Part shown: positions 26,887 through 36,267 of the stretch, piece after piece
Numbering within the stretch: the stretch's first letter is position 1
Layout: each line of letters starts with the position of its first letter
Assembly (NCBI RefSeq): GCF_009789675.1
Contig: NZ_CP046915.1
Coordinates: forward strand, 62,001-126,000
Direction: 5' to 3'
Length of the DNA: 64,000 nucleotides
Origin: Paraburkholderia acidisoli
Lineage (GTDB): Bacteria > Pseudomonadota > Gammaproteobacteria > Burkholderiales > Burkholderiaceae
Position numbers and translations under genes: made by a program
Notes under the pieces: generated by a model
The model's database searches: none
What the model was told of the DNA's origin: nothing
Seen by the model: only the letters and a program-made list of their open reading frames with translations

Positions 26887-28389
26887 TCATGCGCTGGCCA
26901 CGGTCGGGCGCCGGCTCTTGCCGAGCTTCATGAGCACGCCATACACCAGCGCCGCGATCGCGAGACCCACGAACCACGCGTACGTGTAGAGGCCCTTGAA
27001 CGCGTCGGGTACGGAAGGAAACGCGTTCGGGAAAGCGATGTTGAGAAAGCCCGGCAGGTTAGGCAGCACGCCCGCGAGCAAGGCGATGACCGCGGCCGGA
27101 TTCCAGCCGTTGGAATACGCGTACTCGCCGTTCTCCTCGAACAGTTGCGCCGTGTCGAGCCGCGTGCCGCGGATCAAAAAATAATCGACCATGAGAATGC
27201 CCGCAACCGGGCCGAGCAACGCCGAATACCCCACGAGCCACGTGAAGATATAGCCCTGCGTGGTGGCGAGAATTTTCCACGGCATCATGACGATGGCGAT
27301 ACCGGCGGTGATCAGGCCGCCCGCCTTGTACGAAATGCCTTTGGGCCACAGGCTCGAAAAATCGTAGGCCGGGCCGACGAGGTTCGCGGCCAGATTGCAG
27401 CACATCGTGTCGAGCGTGAGGATCACGAGCGCGATGCCCACGCCCACGCCTTCCATGCGGCTCGTGAGGTCGATCGGGTCCCAGATGGCCTTGCCGTAGA
27501 TCACCACCGTGGCCGAAGTCACCACCACCGACACCACGGAGAGCAGCGCCATGGGCACGGGCAAGCCCAGCGCCTGGCCCACGAACTGGTCCTTCTGCGT
27601 TTTGGCGAAGCGTGTGAAGTCGGGGATGTTGAGCGCGAGCGTGGCCCAGAAACCCACCATGGCCGTGAGGCTCGGCCAGAACGTCGCCCAGAACAGGCCC
27701 GCCTTCTTGCCGCCCGCCGCGAATTGCGAAGGCTGCGAGAGCATCGAGCCCACGCCGCCCGCTTTCGAGCAGGCCCACCACACGAGCACCACGCACATCA
27801 CGACCTTGATGGGCGCCGACCAGCTTTCGAGCCAGCGGATGGAGTCCGTGCCGTGCAGGATGAAGTACAACTGCAGCACCCAGAACACGAGAAAGCAGCT
27901 GCCCTGCCCGATGGAAATGCCCAGAAACGGCAGTGCGTCGCCCACCAGCGCGTTGTGCGTGAGGATGTTGGCGAGCGTGTAGATGGCGCTGCCGCCGAGC
28001 CACGACTGTATGCCGTACCAGCCGCACGCCACGATGGCGCGCAGCATGGCGGGCAGCTTCGCGCCTTGCGTACCGAACGACGAACGCACCAGCACCGCAT
28101 AGGGAATGCCGTACTTCGCGCCCGCATGACCGATCAGCAGCATCGGCACGAGCACGATCACGTTGCCGAGCAGCACGGTCGTCACGGCCTGCCACGGCGA
28201 CATGCCCTGCTCCGTCAAACCGGCCGCGAGCATGTAGGACGCGATGTTCATCACCATGCCCACCCACAGCGCCGCGAAGTGATACCAGCGCCAGGTGCGC
28301 TGCGCGATGCCGGTGGGCGCGAGGTCGTCGTTGTATAGCTCGCTATTGGCGCGGCGCGCGGTGGCGTCGGCGGCTAGAGGTTGACTCAT
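26887..28389 (-). CDS. NCS1-family nucleobase/hydantoin transporter
   Basis: This 500-residue inner-membrane symporter has about twelve helices and the NCS1 hallmarks: NSELYNDDLAPTGIAQRTW before helix 1, and PYAVLVRSSFGTQGAKLPA with WYGIQSWLGG in the substrate site. It belongs with Mhp1/PucI-type permeases that import uracil, hydantoin or allantoin with Na+ or H+. It sits between preA and the dihydropyrimidinase gene on the same strand, so uracil, thymine or a hydantoin is the likely substrate. Confidence 0.92.
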   Translation of the reverse strand: MSQPLAADATARRANSELYNDDLAPTGIAQRTWRWYHFAALWVGMVMNIASYMLAAGLTEQGMSPWQAVTTVLLGNVIVLVPMLLIGHAGAKYGIPYAVLVRSSFGTQGAKLPAMLRAIVACGWYGIQSWLGGSAIYTLANILTHNALVGDALPFLGISIGQGSCFLVFWVLQLYFILHGTDSIRWLESWSAPIKVVMCVVLVWWACSKAGGVGSMLSQPSQFAAGGKKAGLFWATFWPSLTAMVGFWATLALNIPDFTRFAKTQKDQFVGQALGLPVPMALLSVVSVVVTSATVVIYGKAIWDPIDLTSRMEGVGVGIALVILTLDTMCCNLAANLVGPAYDFSSLWPKGISYKAGGLITAGIAIVMMPWKILATTQGYIFTWLVGYSALLGPVAGILMVDYFLIRGTRLDTAQLFEENGEYAYSNGWNPAAVIALLAGVLPNLPGFLNIAFPNAFPSVPDAFKGLYTYAWFVGLAIAALVYGVLMKLGKSRRPTVASA

Positions 28390-28476
28390 GATGCGAACTC
28401 TCCGTGGCTTGTCGTTTATGTGACTTCGTTTGAATCGATTCGATATCCGAACTATCTCGGCGCGGGTCAGAAACGA

Positions 28477-29757
28477 TCAAGCGGCTTTCGGGTCGGGCAC
28501 GCGCGCCGGATTGTTCGGATGCGTGGTCCAGTTCGCGTACCGTTCGCCCGAATCCACGCGCGCCATCGTGATGCATTCGTCCACCGGGCAAACGTGCATG
28601 CAGAGATTGCAGCCCACGCAGTTCGCATCCACCACTTCGAAGTGGCGCTGGCCGTCGCGCGTCGCCGTGATCGCCTGGTGCGACGTGTCTTCGCAGGCAA
28701 TATGGCAGAGCCCGCATTGAATGCAGCGGTCTTGATCGATACGCGCCTTGATGTCGTAGTCGAGGTTCAGATACTGCCAGTCGGTGACATTGGGCACGGC
28801 GCGCCCGCGTAGGGCGTCGAGATTCGCGTAGCCCTTGTCGTCCATCCAGTTCGAGAGACCGTCGATCATGTCGTTGACGATGCGAAAGCCGTAGTGCATC
28901 GCGGCCGTGCAGACCTGTACGCTGCCCGCGCCCAGCACGATGAATTCGGCCGCGTCGCGCCAGTCCGAAATGCCGCCGATGCCGGAGATGGGCAAGCCCT
29001 GCGTTTGCGGGTCGCGGGCGATTTCCGCCACCATGTGCAGTGCAATGGGCTTCGCGGCGGGACCGCAATAGCCGCCGTGCGTGCCCTTGCCGTCCACGGT
29101 GGGCAGCGGCGCCATCACGTCGAGATCCACGCCCACGATCGAGTTGATGGTGTTGATGAGCGACACGCCGTCCGCCCCGCCCTGGAGCGCGGCGCGCGCG
29201 CCATGGCGAATGTCGGCCACATTGGGCGTGAGCTTCACGAGGCACGGCAGCCGCGTGCCCTCCTTCACCCAGCGCGTGACCATTTCGATGTACTCGGGCA
29301 CCTGCCCCACGGCCGCGCCCATGCCACGCTCGCTCATGCCGTGCGGGCAACCGAAATTCAGCTCCACGGCGTCCGCGCCCGTGTCCTCCACCAGCGGCAG
29401 GATCCATTTCCAGTCGCGCTCGTTGCACGGCACCATCAGCGAAACGATAAGCGCGCGGTCGGGCCAGTCGCGCTTGACCTGGGCGATCTCCTTGAGATTG
29501 ACGTCGAGCGGCCGGTCGGTGATGAGTTCGATGTTGTTCAGACCCGCGATACGCTGGCCGCGCCACGTGGTCGCGCCGTAGCGCGAACTCACGTTCACCA
29601 CGTGCGGATCGAGGCCCAGTGTTTTCCAGACCACGCCGCCCCAACCTGCCTCGAAGGCGCGATTGACGTTCCAGGCTTTGTCGGTGGGCGGCGCGGAAGC
29701 GAGCCAGAACGGGTTGGGCGATTGAATGCCGGCAATCGTGCAGCGCAAGTCGGCCAT
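28477..29757 (-). CDS. preA: NAD-dependent dihydropyrimidine dehydrogenase, subunit PreA
   Basis: This 426-residue flavoprotein reduces uracil or thymine to the 5,6-dihydro form. A dihydroorotate-dehydrogenase-like FMN barrel fills residues 1-310 (SPNPFWLASAPPTDKAWN, LNFGCPHGMSERGMG with the catalytic cysteine). A C-terminal ferredoxin domain has two [4Fe-4S] motifs, CIQCGLCHIAC and CVGCNLCMHVCP. Start 29757 gives MADLRCT. It is preceded by preT, its electron-input partner, and followed by the NCS1 transporter gene, so it performs the first catabolic step in this operon. Confidence 0.94.
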   Translation of the reverse strand: MADLRCTIAGIQSPNPFWLASAPPTDKAWNVNRAFEAGWGGVVWKTLGLDPHVVNVSSRYGATTWRGQRIAGLNNIELITDRPLDVNLKEIAQVKRDWPDRALIVSLMVPCNERDWKWILPLVEDTGADAVELNFGCPHGMSERGMGAAVGQVPEYIEMVTRWVKEGTRLPCLVKLTPNVADIRHGARAALQGGADGVSLINTINSIVGVDLDVMAPLPTVDGKGTHGGYCGPAAKPIALHMVAEIARDPQTQGLPISGIGGISDWRDAAEFIVLGAGSVQVCTAAMHYGFRIVNDMIDGLSNWMDDKGYANLDALRGRAVPNVTDWQYLNLDYDIKARIDQDRCIQCGLCHIACEDTSHQAITATRDGQRHFEVVDANCVGCNLCMHVCPVDECITMARVDSGERYANWTTHPNNPARVPDPKAA

Positions 29758-29857
29758 GATGCGACTCCTTTCGTATGGTCTGGAAGGTGAGGCTGTCGTG
29801 CGGCATGAGCCGCGCGCTTCACAACGACGCTTCACATCGGCGCTTCACAACGGCATT

Positions 29858-31252
29858 TCAGGCCGCTTTCGCCGATTGATTCGCGAGGAAACGGTCGATG
29901 GCGCGCGCCGCGAGCTTGCCGTCCTGCACGGCCTGCACGGTCAGATCGGTGGCGCCGTGACCCGCGCAGTCGCCGCCCGCATACACGCCTTCGAGCGAGG
30001 TCGCGCCGTCCGCGTCCACTTCAATGCGCGTGCCGCCCGCGCTCGTCCGCAAGCCGTCGAGTCCCGCCGGCACGAGCGTCTGGCCAATGGCTTTCAGCAC
30101 CATGTCGGCGGCCACGCGCACGACTTCGCCGGTGCCGCGCAGCGCGCCGTTCGCATCGAGTTCGGTGCGCTCGAATTCCACGGCCTGCACCCGCGCACCG
30201 CCCTCCGCGCCGATCACGCGCAGCGGCTTCATCCACTCGGCCAGCGTCACGCCTTGCGCGCGCGCGAATTCCTGCTCGGCCCACGTCGCGCTCATCTGCT
30301 CTGTGCCGCGGCGATAAGCGAGCGTCACCTGCTCCGCGCCCAGCTTGCGGCTTTGCACGGCGGCGTCGATGGCCGTGTTGCCGCCGCCGAGCACCACGAC
30401 CTTGCGGCCCACCGGCACTGTCGTCAGGTCGCTCGCGGCGCGCAGGCGCGCGATGAAGTCGACGGCATCGAGCACGCCTTCGAGCTGTTCACCCTCGATG
30501 GCCAGCGCGTGCGTGCCGCCCAGTCCCACGCCGATGAATACCGCGTCGTACGACGCGCGCAGGTCCGCCAGCGTCATGTCACGCCCGAGCCGCTTACCCT
30601 GCTGCAGTTCGATGCCGCCCACGGAGAGCAGCCACTGCACTTCGCGCTGCGCATAGTCGTCCACGGTCTTGTACGCGGCGATGCCGTACTCGTTGAGCCC
30701 GCCCGGCAACTCGCGCGCGTCGAACACGCTCACGCGATGGCCCGCGAGCGCCAGCGTGTGCGCGCACGCGAGACCGGCCGGTCCCGCGCCGATCACGGCC
30801 ACCCGCCGCCCCGTTTCGCTTGCGCGCTTGAACAGCGCGGGCGCGCCGGCCGCTTCACGCGCCATCTGATAGTCGGTGGCGTGACGCTGTAACGCGCCAA
30901 TCTGCACTGCTTCGCCATCCTGATGATTTCTCACGCACGCGCCTTCGCACAGAATCTCGGTGGGACACACGCGCGCGCACATGCCGCCCAGCGGATTCGC
31001 GCTCAGGATGTCACGCGCCGCGCCCTTGAGATTGCCGTTGCCGATCTTGCGGATAAAACCGGGAATGTCGATGCCCGTGGGGCACGCGTTCACGCACGGC
31101 GCGTCGTAGCAGTAGTGGCAGCGGTCCGCGGCGATCACGGCCGCGTTGGCGGAAAGCGGCGGCGCGACATCGGCGAAGCGGCAGCCGAGTTGCTCGGCAC
31201 TGAGGCGCGCGGGGGCGATGCCGTCGGCGGCATGCGAGGTGGGCTGGGACAT
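29858..31252 (-). CDS. preT: NAD(P)-dependent dihydropyrimidine dehydrogenase, subunit PreT
   Basis: This 464-residue FAD/iron-sulfur protein of the glutamate-synthase small-subunit type has an N-terminal iron-sulfur region with CHYCYDAPCVNACP and CPTEILCEGAC, then an FAD site (VIGAGPAGLACAHTLALAG) and an NAD(P)H site (VVLGGGNTAIDAA). It passes electrons from NAD(P)H to PreA. The start at 31252 has AAGGAG 8 bases upstream. It lies directly between the carbamoyl-amino-acid hydrolase gene and preA on the minus strand. Confidence 0.93.
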   Translation of the reverse strand: MSQPTSHAADGIAPARLSAEQLGCRFADVAPPLSANAAVIAADRCHYCYDAPCVNACPTGIDIPGFIRKIGNGNLKGAARDILSANPLGGMCARVCPTEILCEGACVRNHQDGEAVQIGALQRHATDYQMAREAAGAPALFKRASETGRRVAVIGAGPAGLACAHTLALAGHRVSVFDARELPGGLNEYGIAAYKTVDDYAQREVQWLLSVGGIELQQGKRLGRDMTLADLRASYDAVFIGVGLGGTHALAIEGEQLEGVLDAVDFIARLRAASDLTTVPVGRKVVVLGGGNTAIDAAVQSRKLGAEQVTLAYRRGTEQMSATWAEQEFARAQGVTLAEWMKPLRVIGAEGGARVQAVEFERTELDANGALRGTGEVVRVAADMVLKAIGQTLVPAGLDGLRTSAGGTRIEVDADGATSLEGVYAGGDCAGHGATDLTVQAVQDGKLAARAIDRFLANQSAKAA

Positions 31253-31402
31253 CCGGATGCTCCTTGCGAAACAAAACACGGGTCCGCCGGCCGTGCGCGT
31301 GAAACGCGCGGCCGGTACGTGGGGAAACGTTGGAAAGACTGCGCGGCTCTCTGGCCGCTGGGGGTTATCGACGCAACGTTGGAAGCCGCGTCGACATGAC
31401 GA

Positions 31403-32668
31403 TCATCCCGGTTCGCTGGCGCGTTCGAGCATGGCGTGCAGCAGCACATTCGCGCCCGCTTCGATCCATTCGATCGTCGCGTCCTCGATCTCGTTGTGAC
31501 TGATTCCGTCGATGCACGGCACGAACACCATCGAGGTGGGCGCGACCGTGGCGAGATAGCACGCGTCGTGGCCCGCACCCGAAACGATGTCGCGGTTCGC
31601 ATAGCCGAAGCGCTCCGCCGCCGCGCGCACGGACTGCACGCACGCCGTGTCGAACGGCACGGGCGCGTAATAGAAAATCTGCTCGACCTCGGCTTCGAGC
31701 TTGCCTTGCTCCGCGATCTTCGCGATGCCTTCGCGCAGTTCGGCGTTCATCTGCGCGAGCACGTCGTCTTGCGGATGGCGGAAGTCGATGGTGAAGAACA
31801 CGCGGCCCGGAATGACGTTGCGCGAGTTCGGATACACCTGCATCATGCCGACCGTCGCACACGCGAGCGGCGCGTGACGCAGGCCGATTTCGTTGACGAG
31901 CTGCACCACGCGCGAGGCGCCCAGCAGCGCGTCGCGGCGGCGCGGCATGGGCGTGGGGCCCGCGTGCGCCTCCTGGCCCGTGAGCACGACTTCGTACCAG
32001 CGCTGCCCTTGCGCGTCCGTCACCACGCCAATGGTCTTGTGTTCCGCTTCGAGTATCGGTCCTTGCTCGATATGCAGTTCGAACGCCGCGTGGATCTTGC
32101 GGCCGCCGCACGGCAGATCGCCCGCATAGCCAATACGCTTCAGCTCTTCGCCAAGGGTCTTGCCGTCCACGTCCTTGCGCGAGAGTCCGTAGTCGAGCGT
32201 GAATACGCCCGCGAACACGCCCGAGGCCACCATGGCGGGCGCGAAGCGCGAGCCTTCTTCGTTGGTCCAGATCACCGTTTCGATCGGATGCTCGGTTTCG
32301 ATGCCGTGATCGTTGAGCGAGCGGATCACTTCGAGCCCGCCGAGCACGCCGTAGATGCCGTCGAAGCGGCCGCCCGTGGGTTGCGAGTCGGCATGCGAGC
32401 CGGTCATCACGGGCGGGAGATCGTTGTTGCGGCCCGCGCGGCGCATGAACACGTTGCCCATCTGATCCACGCTCACCGTGCAGCCCGCCTCTTTCGCCCA
32501 TTGCACGATGAGGTCGCGGCCCTGTTTGTCGAGATCGGTGAGCGCGAGACGGCACACGCCGCCCTTGGGCGTTGCACCGATTTTCGCCATCTCCATCAGA
32601 CTGCCCCACAGGCGCTGGCCATTCACGTGGATCGCGGTGGTCAGCGCGGCTTCGCTTACTGCGTTCAT
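31403..32668 (-). CDS. N-carbamoyl-beta-alanine / N-carbamoyl-L-amino-acid hydrolase (M20 family)
   Basis: This 421-residue dinuclear metalloenzyme releases CO2, ammonia and beta-alanine (or an amino acid) from its N-carbamoyl derivative. The M20 allantoate/carbamoylase pattern is clear: TGSHADSQPTGGRFDGIYG, then WTNEEGSRF with the metal-bridging Glu, ELHIEQGP, and a late SGAGHDACY. Start 32668 is supported by AGGAG 7-8 bases upstream. It is the first gene of the pyrimidine operon and fills the third step, supplying the beta-ureidopropionase activity. Hydantoin-derived carbamoyl amino acids could also be substrates. Confidence 0.9.
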   Translation of the reverse strand: MNAVSEAALTTAIHVNGQRLWGSLMEMAKIGATPKGGVCRLALTDLDKQGRDLIVQWAKEAGCTVSVDQMGNVFMRRAGRNNDLPPVMTGSHADSQPTGGRFDGIYGVLGGLEVIRSLNDHGIETEHPIETVIWTNEEGSRFAPAMVASGVFAGVFTLDYGLSRKDVDGKTLGEELKRIGYAGDLPCGGRKIHAAFELHIEQGPILEAEHKTIGVVTDAQGQRWYEVVLTGQEAHAGPTPMPRRRDALLGASRVVQLVNEIGLRHAPLACATVGMMQVYPNSRNVIPGRVFFTIDFRHPQDDVLAQMNAELREGIAKIAEQGKLEAEVEQIFYYAPVPFDTACVQSVRAAAERFGYANRDIVSGAGHDACYLATVAPTSMVFVPCIDGISHNEIEDATIEWIEAGANVLLHAMLERASEPG

Positions 32669-33051
32669 GCGGGTTCTCCTGTGCGTGTTCGTCAAACGTG
32701 CATGCGTGCCACCGTGTGGGGCGAGAAGCGCCGCGACGGTGCACGCTTCGGTGGCGCTGCGCGGCGCGGGTGAGTGGCGCGATCTCCCGCTCGTCGAATC
32801 CTGTCCGATTGGACAGGTTTTAGACGATAAACTTCGCGAATTCAATGCGGTGTTACGAGCGAGAAACGTGCCATCGATGCTGCACTGCGCGAAAAAACCC
32901 ATGGCGCACGTGCGCGTTTGTCCCGATGCCGCCCGCGACGCGGCGCACGAGTATCGTGGCTACAATGAATTGGCACGCGTGCCGGAAGCCTTCGCAGCGC
33001 CCGCTGTCTCGTCGCGTGCTTCTCCTATTGCGGACGAATGGACCGAATACG
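32669..33051. other. Divergent promoter region of the pyrimidine operon and its regulator
   Basis: 383 bases between the carbamoylase gene (minus) and the TetR-like gene (plus). The notable element is the CCTGTCC/GGACAGG inverted repeat at 32800-32817. Otherwise nothing gene-like is seen. Confidence 0.5.
32800..32817. promoter_or_regulatory. CCTGTCC-N4-GGACAGG inverted repeat, probable TetR-type operator
   Basis: Perfect 7-base arms around GATT lie between the divergent pyrimidine operon and the TetR-like gene. In size and symmetry it recalls the RutR box (TTGACCA-N2-TGGTCAA), though the sequence differs. It is the obvious candidate for binding by the adjacent regulator. Confidence 0.5.
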
Positions 33052-33780
33052 ATGCGCGACGAAGAACCCACCACGCGTGCCGCGTCTCTCGCCACCCGTG
33101 CGAGCGCAAGCGCGCCGCGCGACACTGACGCGGCGCACAAGCCAGGGCAACCGGGCCGGCGTAAGGCGTCCATTCGCGCGTCGAACGAATCGCATCTGAT
33201 CGCCTGCGCCGAGAGCGTGTTCGCCGAACGCGGTTTCGAAGGCGCGAGCACGGCGCTGATCGCCGAGCGCGCCGGGTTGCCGAAGGCGAATCTGCATTAC
33301 TACTTCCCGACCAAGCTCGCGCTCTACTGGCGCGTCCTCGACGACGTGTTCGAGGAATGGAATGCGGCCGCCAATCTGTTCGACGCCAGCGACGACCCGG
33401 TCGCGGCGATCGGCGGTTACGTGCGCGCGAAGATGGCATTGTCGCGCCGCCGCCCGCTCGGCTCGAAAGTCTGGGCGAACGAGATCATCAGCGGCGCGAC
33501 GCATATGCAGGGCATCTTGCTCGAACGCGTGAAGCCGTGGATGGACACGCGCGTGAAACTGATCGAGCGCTGGATCGACAAAGGGCTGCTCGCGCCCATG
33601 GACCCGCCCACGCTGCTGTTCATGATCTGGGCGACCACGCAGCACTATGCCGATTTCGACGCGCAGATTCGCGCGCTCGCGGGGCGGCGCGCCTTGTCGG
33701 CGAAACGCTTCGAAGCGACAACAGAAGAAGTGGTGAGCATGATCCTGCGCGCGTGTGGCGCGCGTTCGCCGGATCGCTGA
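33052..33780 (+). CDS. TetR-family regulator, RutR-like
   Basis: This 242-residue regulator has a long disordered N-terminus (about 45 residues, RAASLATRASASAPRD...), then a TetR winged-helix domain (SHLIACAESVFAERGFEGASTAL with recognition helix LPKANLHYYFPTKLALY) and a C-terminal effector domain. The segments RRRPLGSKVWANEIISGATH and MIWATTQHYADFDAQI are typical of RutR, which senses uracil or thymine and controls pyrimidine use. The start at 33052 is a compromise; upstream codons are not homologous. It is divergent from the pyrimidine operon, which supports control of that operon. Confidence 0.85.
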   Translation: MRDEEPTTRAASLATRASASAPRDTDAAHKPGQPGRRKASIRASNESHLIACAESVFAERGFEGASTALIAERAGLPKANLHYYFPTKLALYWRVLDDVFEEWNAAANLFDASDDPVAAIGGYVRAKMALSRRRPLGSKVWANEIISGATHMQGILLERVKPWMDTRVKLIERWIDKGLLAPMDPPTLLFMIWATTQHYADFDAQIRALAGRRALSAKRFEATTEEVVSMILRACGARSPDR

Positions 33781-33835
33781 AGAGAAAACGGTTGGTTCGC
33801 GCGGGCTGGCGAGTGCGAACCGAGCCTCGCGCCGC

Positions 33836-34651
33836 CTAGCGGGCGACCTGCGCGAGCTTCAAGGAAAGCCCCGCCGCGTGAATACCCGACGCCGCCGCTT
33901 CGGGCAAGCCCGCGTCGCTCACGATATGGTCGAAGCGCTCGAGGCCCGCGATCTTGTACGTGCTGAAGGTGCCGTACTTCGAGCTGGTGGCGAGCAGCAC
34001 GGTTTGCTCGGCCACTTCGATAGCCGCGCGCTTCACGTCGATCTTGGGCGGCGAAGGCGTGGTCACGCCGCGGCGCAAATCCCACGAACTGGCGGAGATG
34101 AACGCGACATCCACGGCAAGCTGGCGCAGCGTGGCCGCCGCGAGTTCGCCCACGCTCGACTGATTCGCGTGATCGAGCAGGCCGCCCGTGTGAATCGCGG
34201 CCACGTGTCCCGCGTTCATGAGTTCCTGCATGACCGGGAAGTCGTTGGTCACGACCGTGATGTCGGAGAGCGCGAGGATGTGCGGCACCAGCGCGAGCGT
34301 GGTCGTGCCCGCGTCCAGATACGCCGTCATGCCGGGTCGCAGGAACGACGCCGCCATTTGCGCGATGGCGGTTTTCTCGGCGGGATCGATCAACGCCTTC
34401 GACACATGGCTCGGTTCGGTGGCGAGCTGGCTCGCCACACGCACGCCGCCGGGCACCGAATGCACGAGCCCATCGCGTTCGAGCAGCGCGATATCGCGCC
34501 GCACCGTCATGTGCGAGCAGCCCAGCGACTCCATCAACTGATGCAGCGACAGCACCTTGTCGCGGCGCAGAAGGCGCAGCATCGCTTCGCGGCGCTGATC
34601 GGGAATCAGCGGCGCCGTGGTGGTTTCGTCGGGTTTGGTCTTGCTCGACAT
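33836..34651 (-). CDS. DeoR-family regulator of acid-sugar catabolism
   Basis: This 271-residue DeoR regulator has an N-terminal helix-turn-helix (RREAMLRLLRRDKVLSLHQL, recognition SHMTVRRDIALLE) and a sugar-phosphate-binding domain (YLDAGTTTLALVP, VVTNDFPV, VGELAAATL). Such proteins respond to phosphorylated sugars. It resembles YgbI-type regulators that control DUF1537-kinase loci. It lies downstream of the GntP permease gene on the same strand, and the kinase and aldolase genes start nearby. Confidence 0.87.
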   Translation of the reverse strand: MSSKTKPDETTTAPLIPDQRREAMLRLLRRDKVLSLHQLMESLGCSHMTVRRDIALLERDGLVHSVPGGVRVASQLATEPSHVSKALIDPAEKTAIAQMAASFLRPGMTAYLDAGTTTLALVPHILALSDITVVTNDFPVMQELMNAGHVAAIHTGGLLDHANQSSVGELAAATLRQLAVDVAFISASSWDLRRGVTTPSPPKIDVKRAAIEVAEQTVLLATSSKYGTFSTYKIAGLERFDHIVSDAGLPEAAASGIHAAGLSLKLAQVAR

Positions 34652-34732
34652 ACGGGTTCTCTGGATGCGGATCGTTCTGGGACGCTGGAGTAAGCGGACG
34701 ATTTAGCCGTCGATTTTAGCCGATGGCCTCGC

Positions 34733-34785
34733 CGGCCTACGCATTGACAAACGCATCGGCCTACGCATTGACAAACGCATCGGCC
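34733..34785. repeat. 24-bp tandem duplication between GntP and DeoR genes
   Basis: The unit at 34733-34756 is repeated exactly at 34757-34780, with a third partial copy of 5 bases. Each unit contains TTGACA by chance or otherwise. It lies in the short space between two minus-strand genes and is probably a replication-slippage duplication. Confidence 0.7.
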
Positions 34786-34788
34786 AAC

Positions 34789-36141
34789 TCAGCCAATGAA
34801 CGTACTCAACAGCATGACGCCCGCGAGCCCGATCAGCGATTGCAGGCACAGCATCAGCGTCCACGTGCGGAACGTCTGCGCGACCGAAAGCTGGAAGTAC
34901 TCCTTGAAGAGCCAGAAGCCGGAATCGTTCACGTGCGAGAGCATCACGGCGCCCGAGGCGGTCGCGAGCGCCATCAGCTCCGGCGAGACGCCCGGATGCG
35001 CCACCAGCAGCGGCGCGACGATCCCGCTCGCCGCCACCGTCGCCACCGTGGCCGAGCCCACGCAAATGCGCAGCAGCGCCGCGAGCGCCCACGCGAGCAG
35101 CAGCGGGCTGATCGCCCAGTGCGTGGAGTGCTCGACGATGATCGTGTCGAGATGAATCGACTTGAGCATCTGGCTGAAGCCGCCGCCCGCGCCCAGGATC
35201 AGCAGGATCGTGCTGAGCGGCGCAATGCCCTTGCTGACCATCTTCTGCAGGTCGGCGAGCGGATGGCGGCCGCGCACGCCCAGCGCGAACCACGCGAAGA
35301 TCACGGCGGCGAGCAGCGAAAGAATCGGGTCGTTGAGCGACTGGAACACCACGTAGGCCGCGCTGTTCTTCTCGACGTGACCCATGCCCACGGTGCCCGC
35401 CAGCATGAGGCCCGGCGGAATCAGCAGCGAGATCACCGAAAGCGGCAGCGAAGCCGTGGTCGTGCGCGCATCGTCTTCGCCGCGCGTGCCGCCCGGGCCC
35501 TTCGCCAGATCCGGCGCGGGACCGAAGAAGCGGCGCGCGGCGAGCGTGAACAGCGGCCCGCACACGATCGCGCTGGGAATGGCGATGACCAGACCGTAGA
35601 GCAGCGTGAGGCCCGTGTTCGCGTGATACGCGGCCACGGCCTGGGTGGGCGACGGATGCGGCGGCAGCAAGCCGTGCGACACATACAGCCCGGCCGCGAC
35701 CGGCAGGCCGATATAGAGCAGATGGCTGCCCGTGCGGCGCGCGATGGTGTACACGAGCGGCGCGAGCATGATGAAGCTCACGTCGAACAGGTGCGGCATG
35801 CCGACCAGCAGCGCCGCCGCGCAGATCGTCCACGGCGCGAGCCAGAGCGGGCGCTTGCCGACGAACGCGTTGGCCACGCGGTCCGCGCCGCCCGTGCCGA
35901 TCAGGATGCCGCCGAGCACCGCGCCGAGCCCGACCACCGGCCCCGTGCGGGCCAGCGCGCCGCCAAAGCCCTTCGTGAAACTCTCGATGCTGTGCTCGGG
36001 CGTGACGCCGGCCAGCAGGCCGAGCCCGAGCGCCGTCAACGTGAGCGCGACGAACGGATTCAACCGCACGCGCGCGATCAGAATGATCAAAACGACGATG
36101 GCGCCTATGGCCATCGCGATGGTGCCCATCTCTCCCCGCAT
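34789..36141 (-). CDS. GntP-family gluconate / acid-sugar permease
   Basis: This 450-residue inner-membrane proton symporter of the GntP family has about 12-14 helices and conserved elements ARTGPVVGLGAVLGGILIGTGGADRVA, MPHLFDVSFIMLAPLVY and VGSATVATVAASGIVAP, ending SHVNDSGFWLFKEYF. GntP members import gluconate, idonate or four-carbon acid sugars such as threonate/erythronate (YgbN type). Surrounding genes for a DUF1537 kinase and an OtnC-like aldolase favour a tetronate substrate. The start region carries MRGEMG; translation from the second methionine is possible. Confidence 0.9.
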   Translation of the reverse strand: MRGEMGTIAMAIGAIVVLIILIARVRLNPFVALTLTALGLGLLAGVTPEHSIESFTKGFGGALARTGPVVGLGAVLGGILIGTGGADRVANAFVGKRPLWLAPWTICAAALLVGMPHLFDVSFIMLAPLVYTIARRTGSHLLYIGLPVAAGLYVSHGLLPPHPSPTQAVAAYHANTGLTLLYGLVIAIPSAIVCGPLFTLAARRFFGPAPDLAKGPGGTRGEDDARTTTASLPLSVISLLIPPGLMLAGTVGMGHVEKNSAAYVVFQSLNDPILSLLAAVIFAWFALGVRGRHPLADLQKMVSKGIAPLSTILLILGAGGGFSQMLKSIHLDTIIVEHSTHWAISPLLLAWALAALLRICVGSATVATVAASGIVAPLLVAHPGVSPELMALATASGAVMLSHVNDSGFWLFKEYFQLSVAQTFRTWTLMLCLQSLIGLAGVMLLSTFIG

Positions 36142-36267
36142 GGTGTCTCCCTGATGCTTGCCTGTTTTTGCCTGGTTTTTGCCTGGCGTTTGTCTAGTGT
36201 TGGTATGACCTGCGGGTGGCGGCGCGGGCGCGCGTCATGAACGAAACGCGCCCGCCGCTCGCATCGC

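Noticed and set aside
34744..34773. Two TTGACA hexamers in the 24-bp repeat as promoter -35 elements
   Set aside because: No plus-strand gene follows and no spaced -10 element is present.
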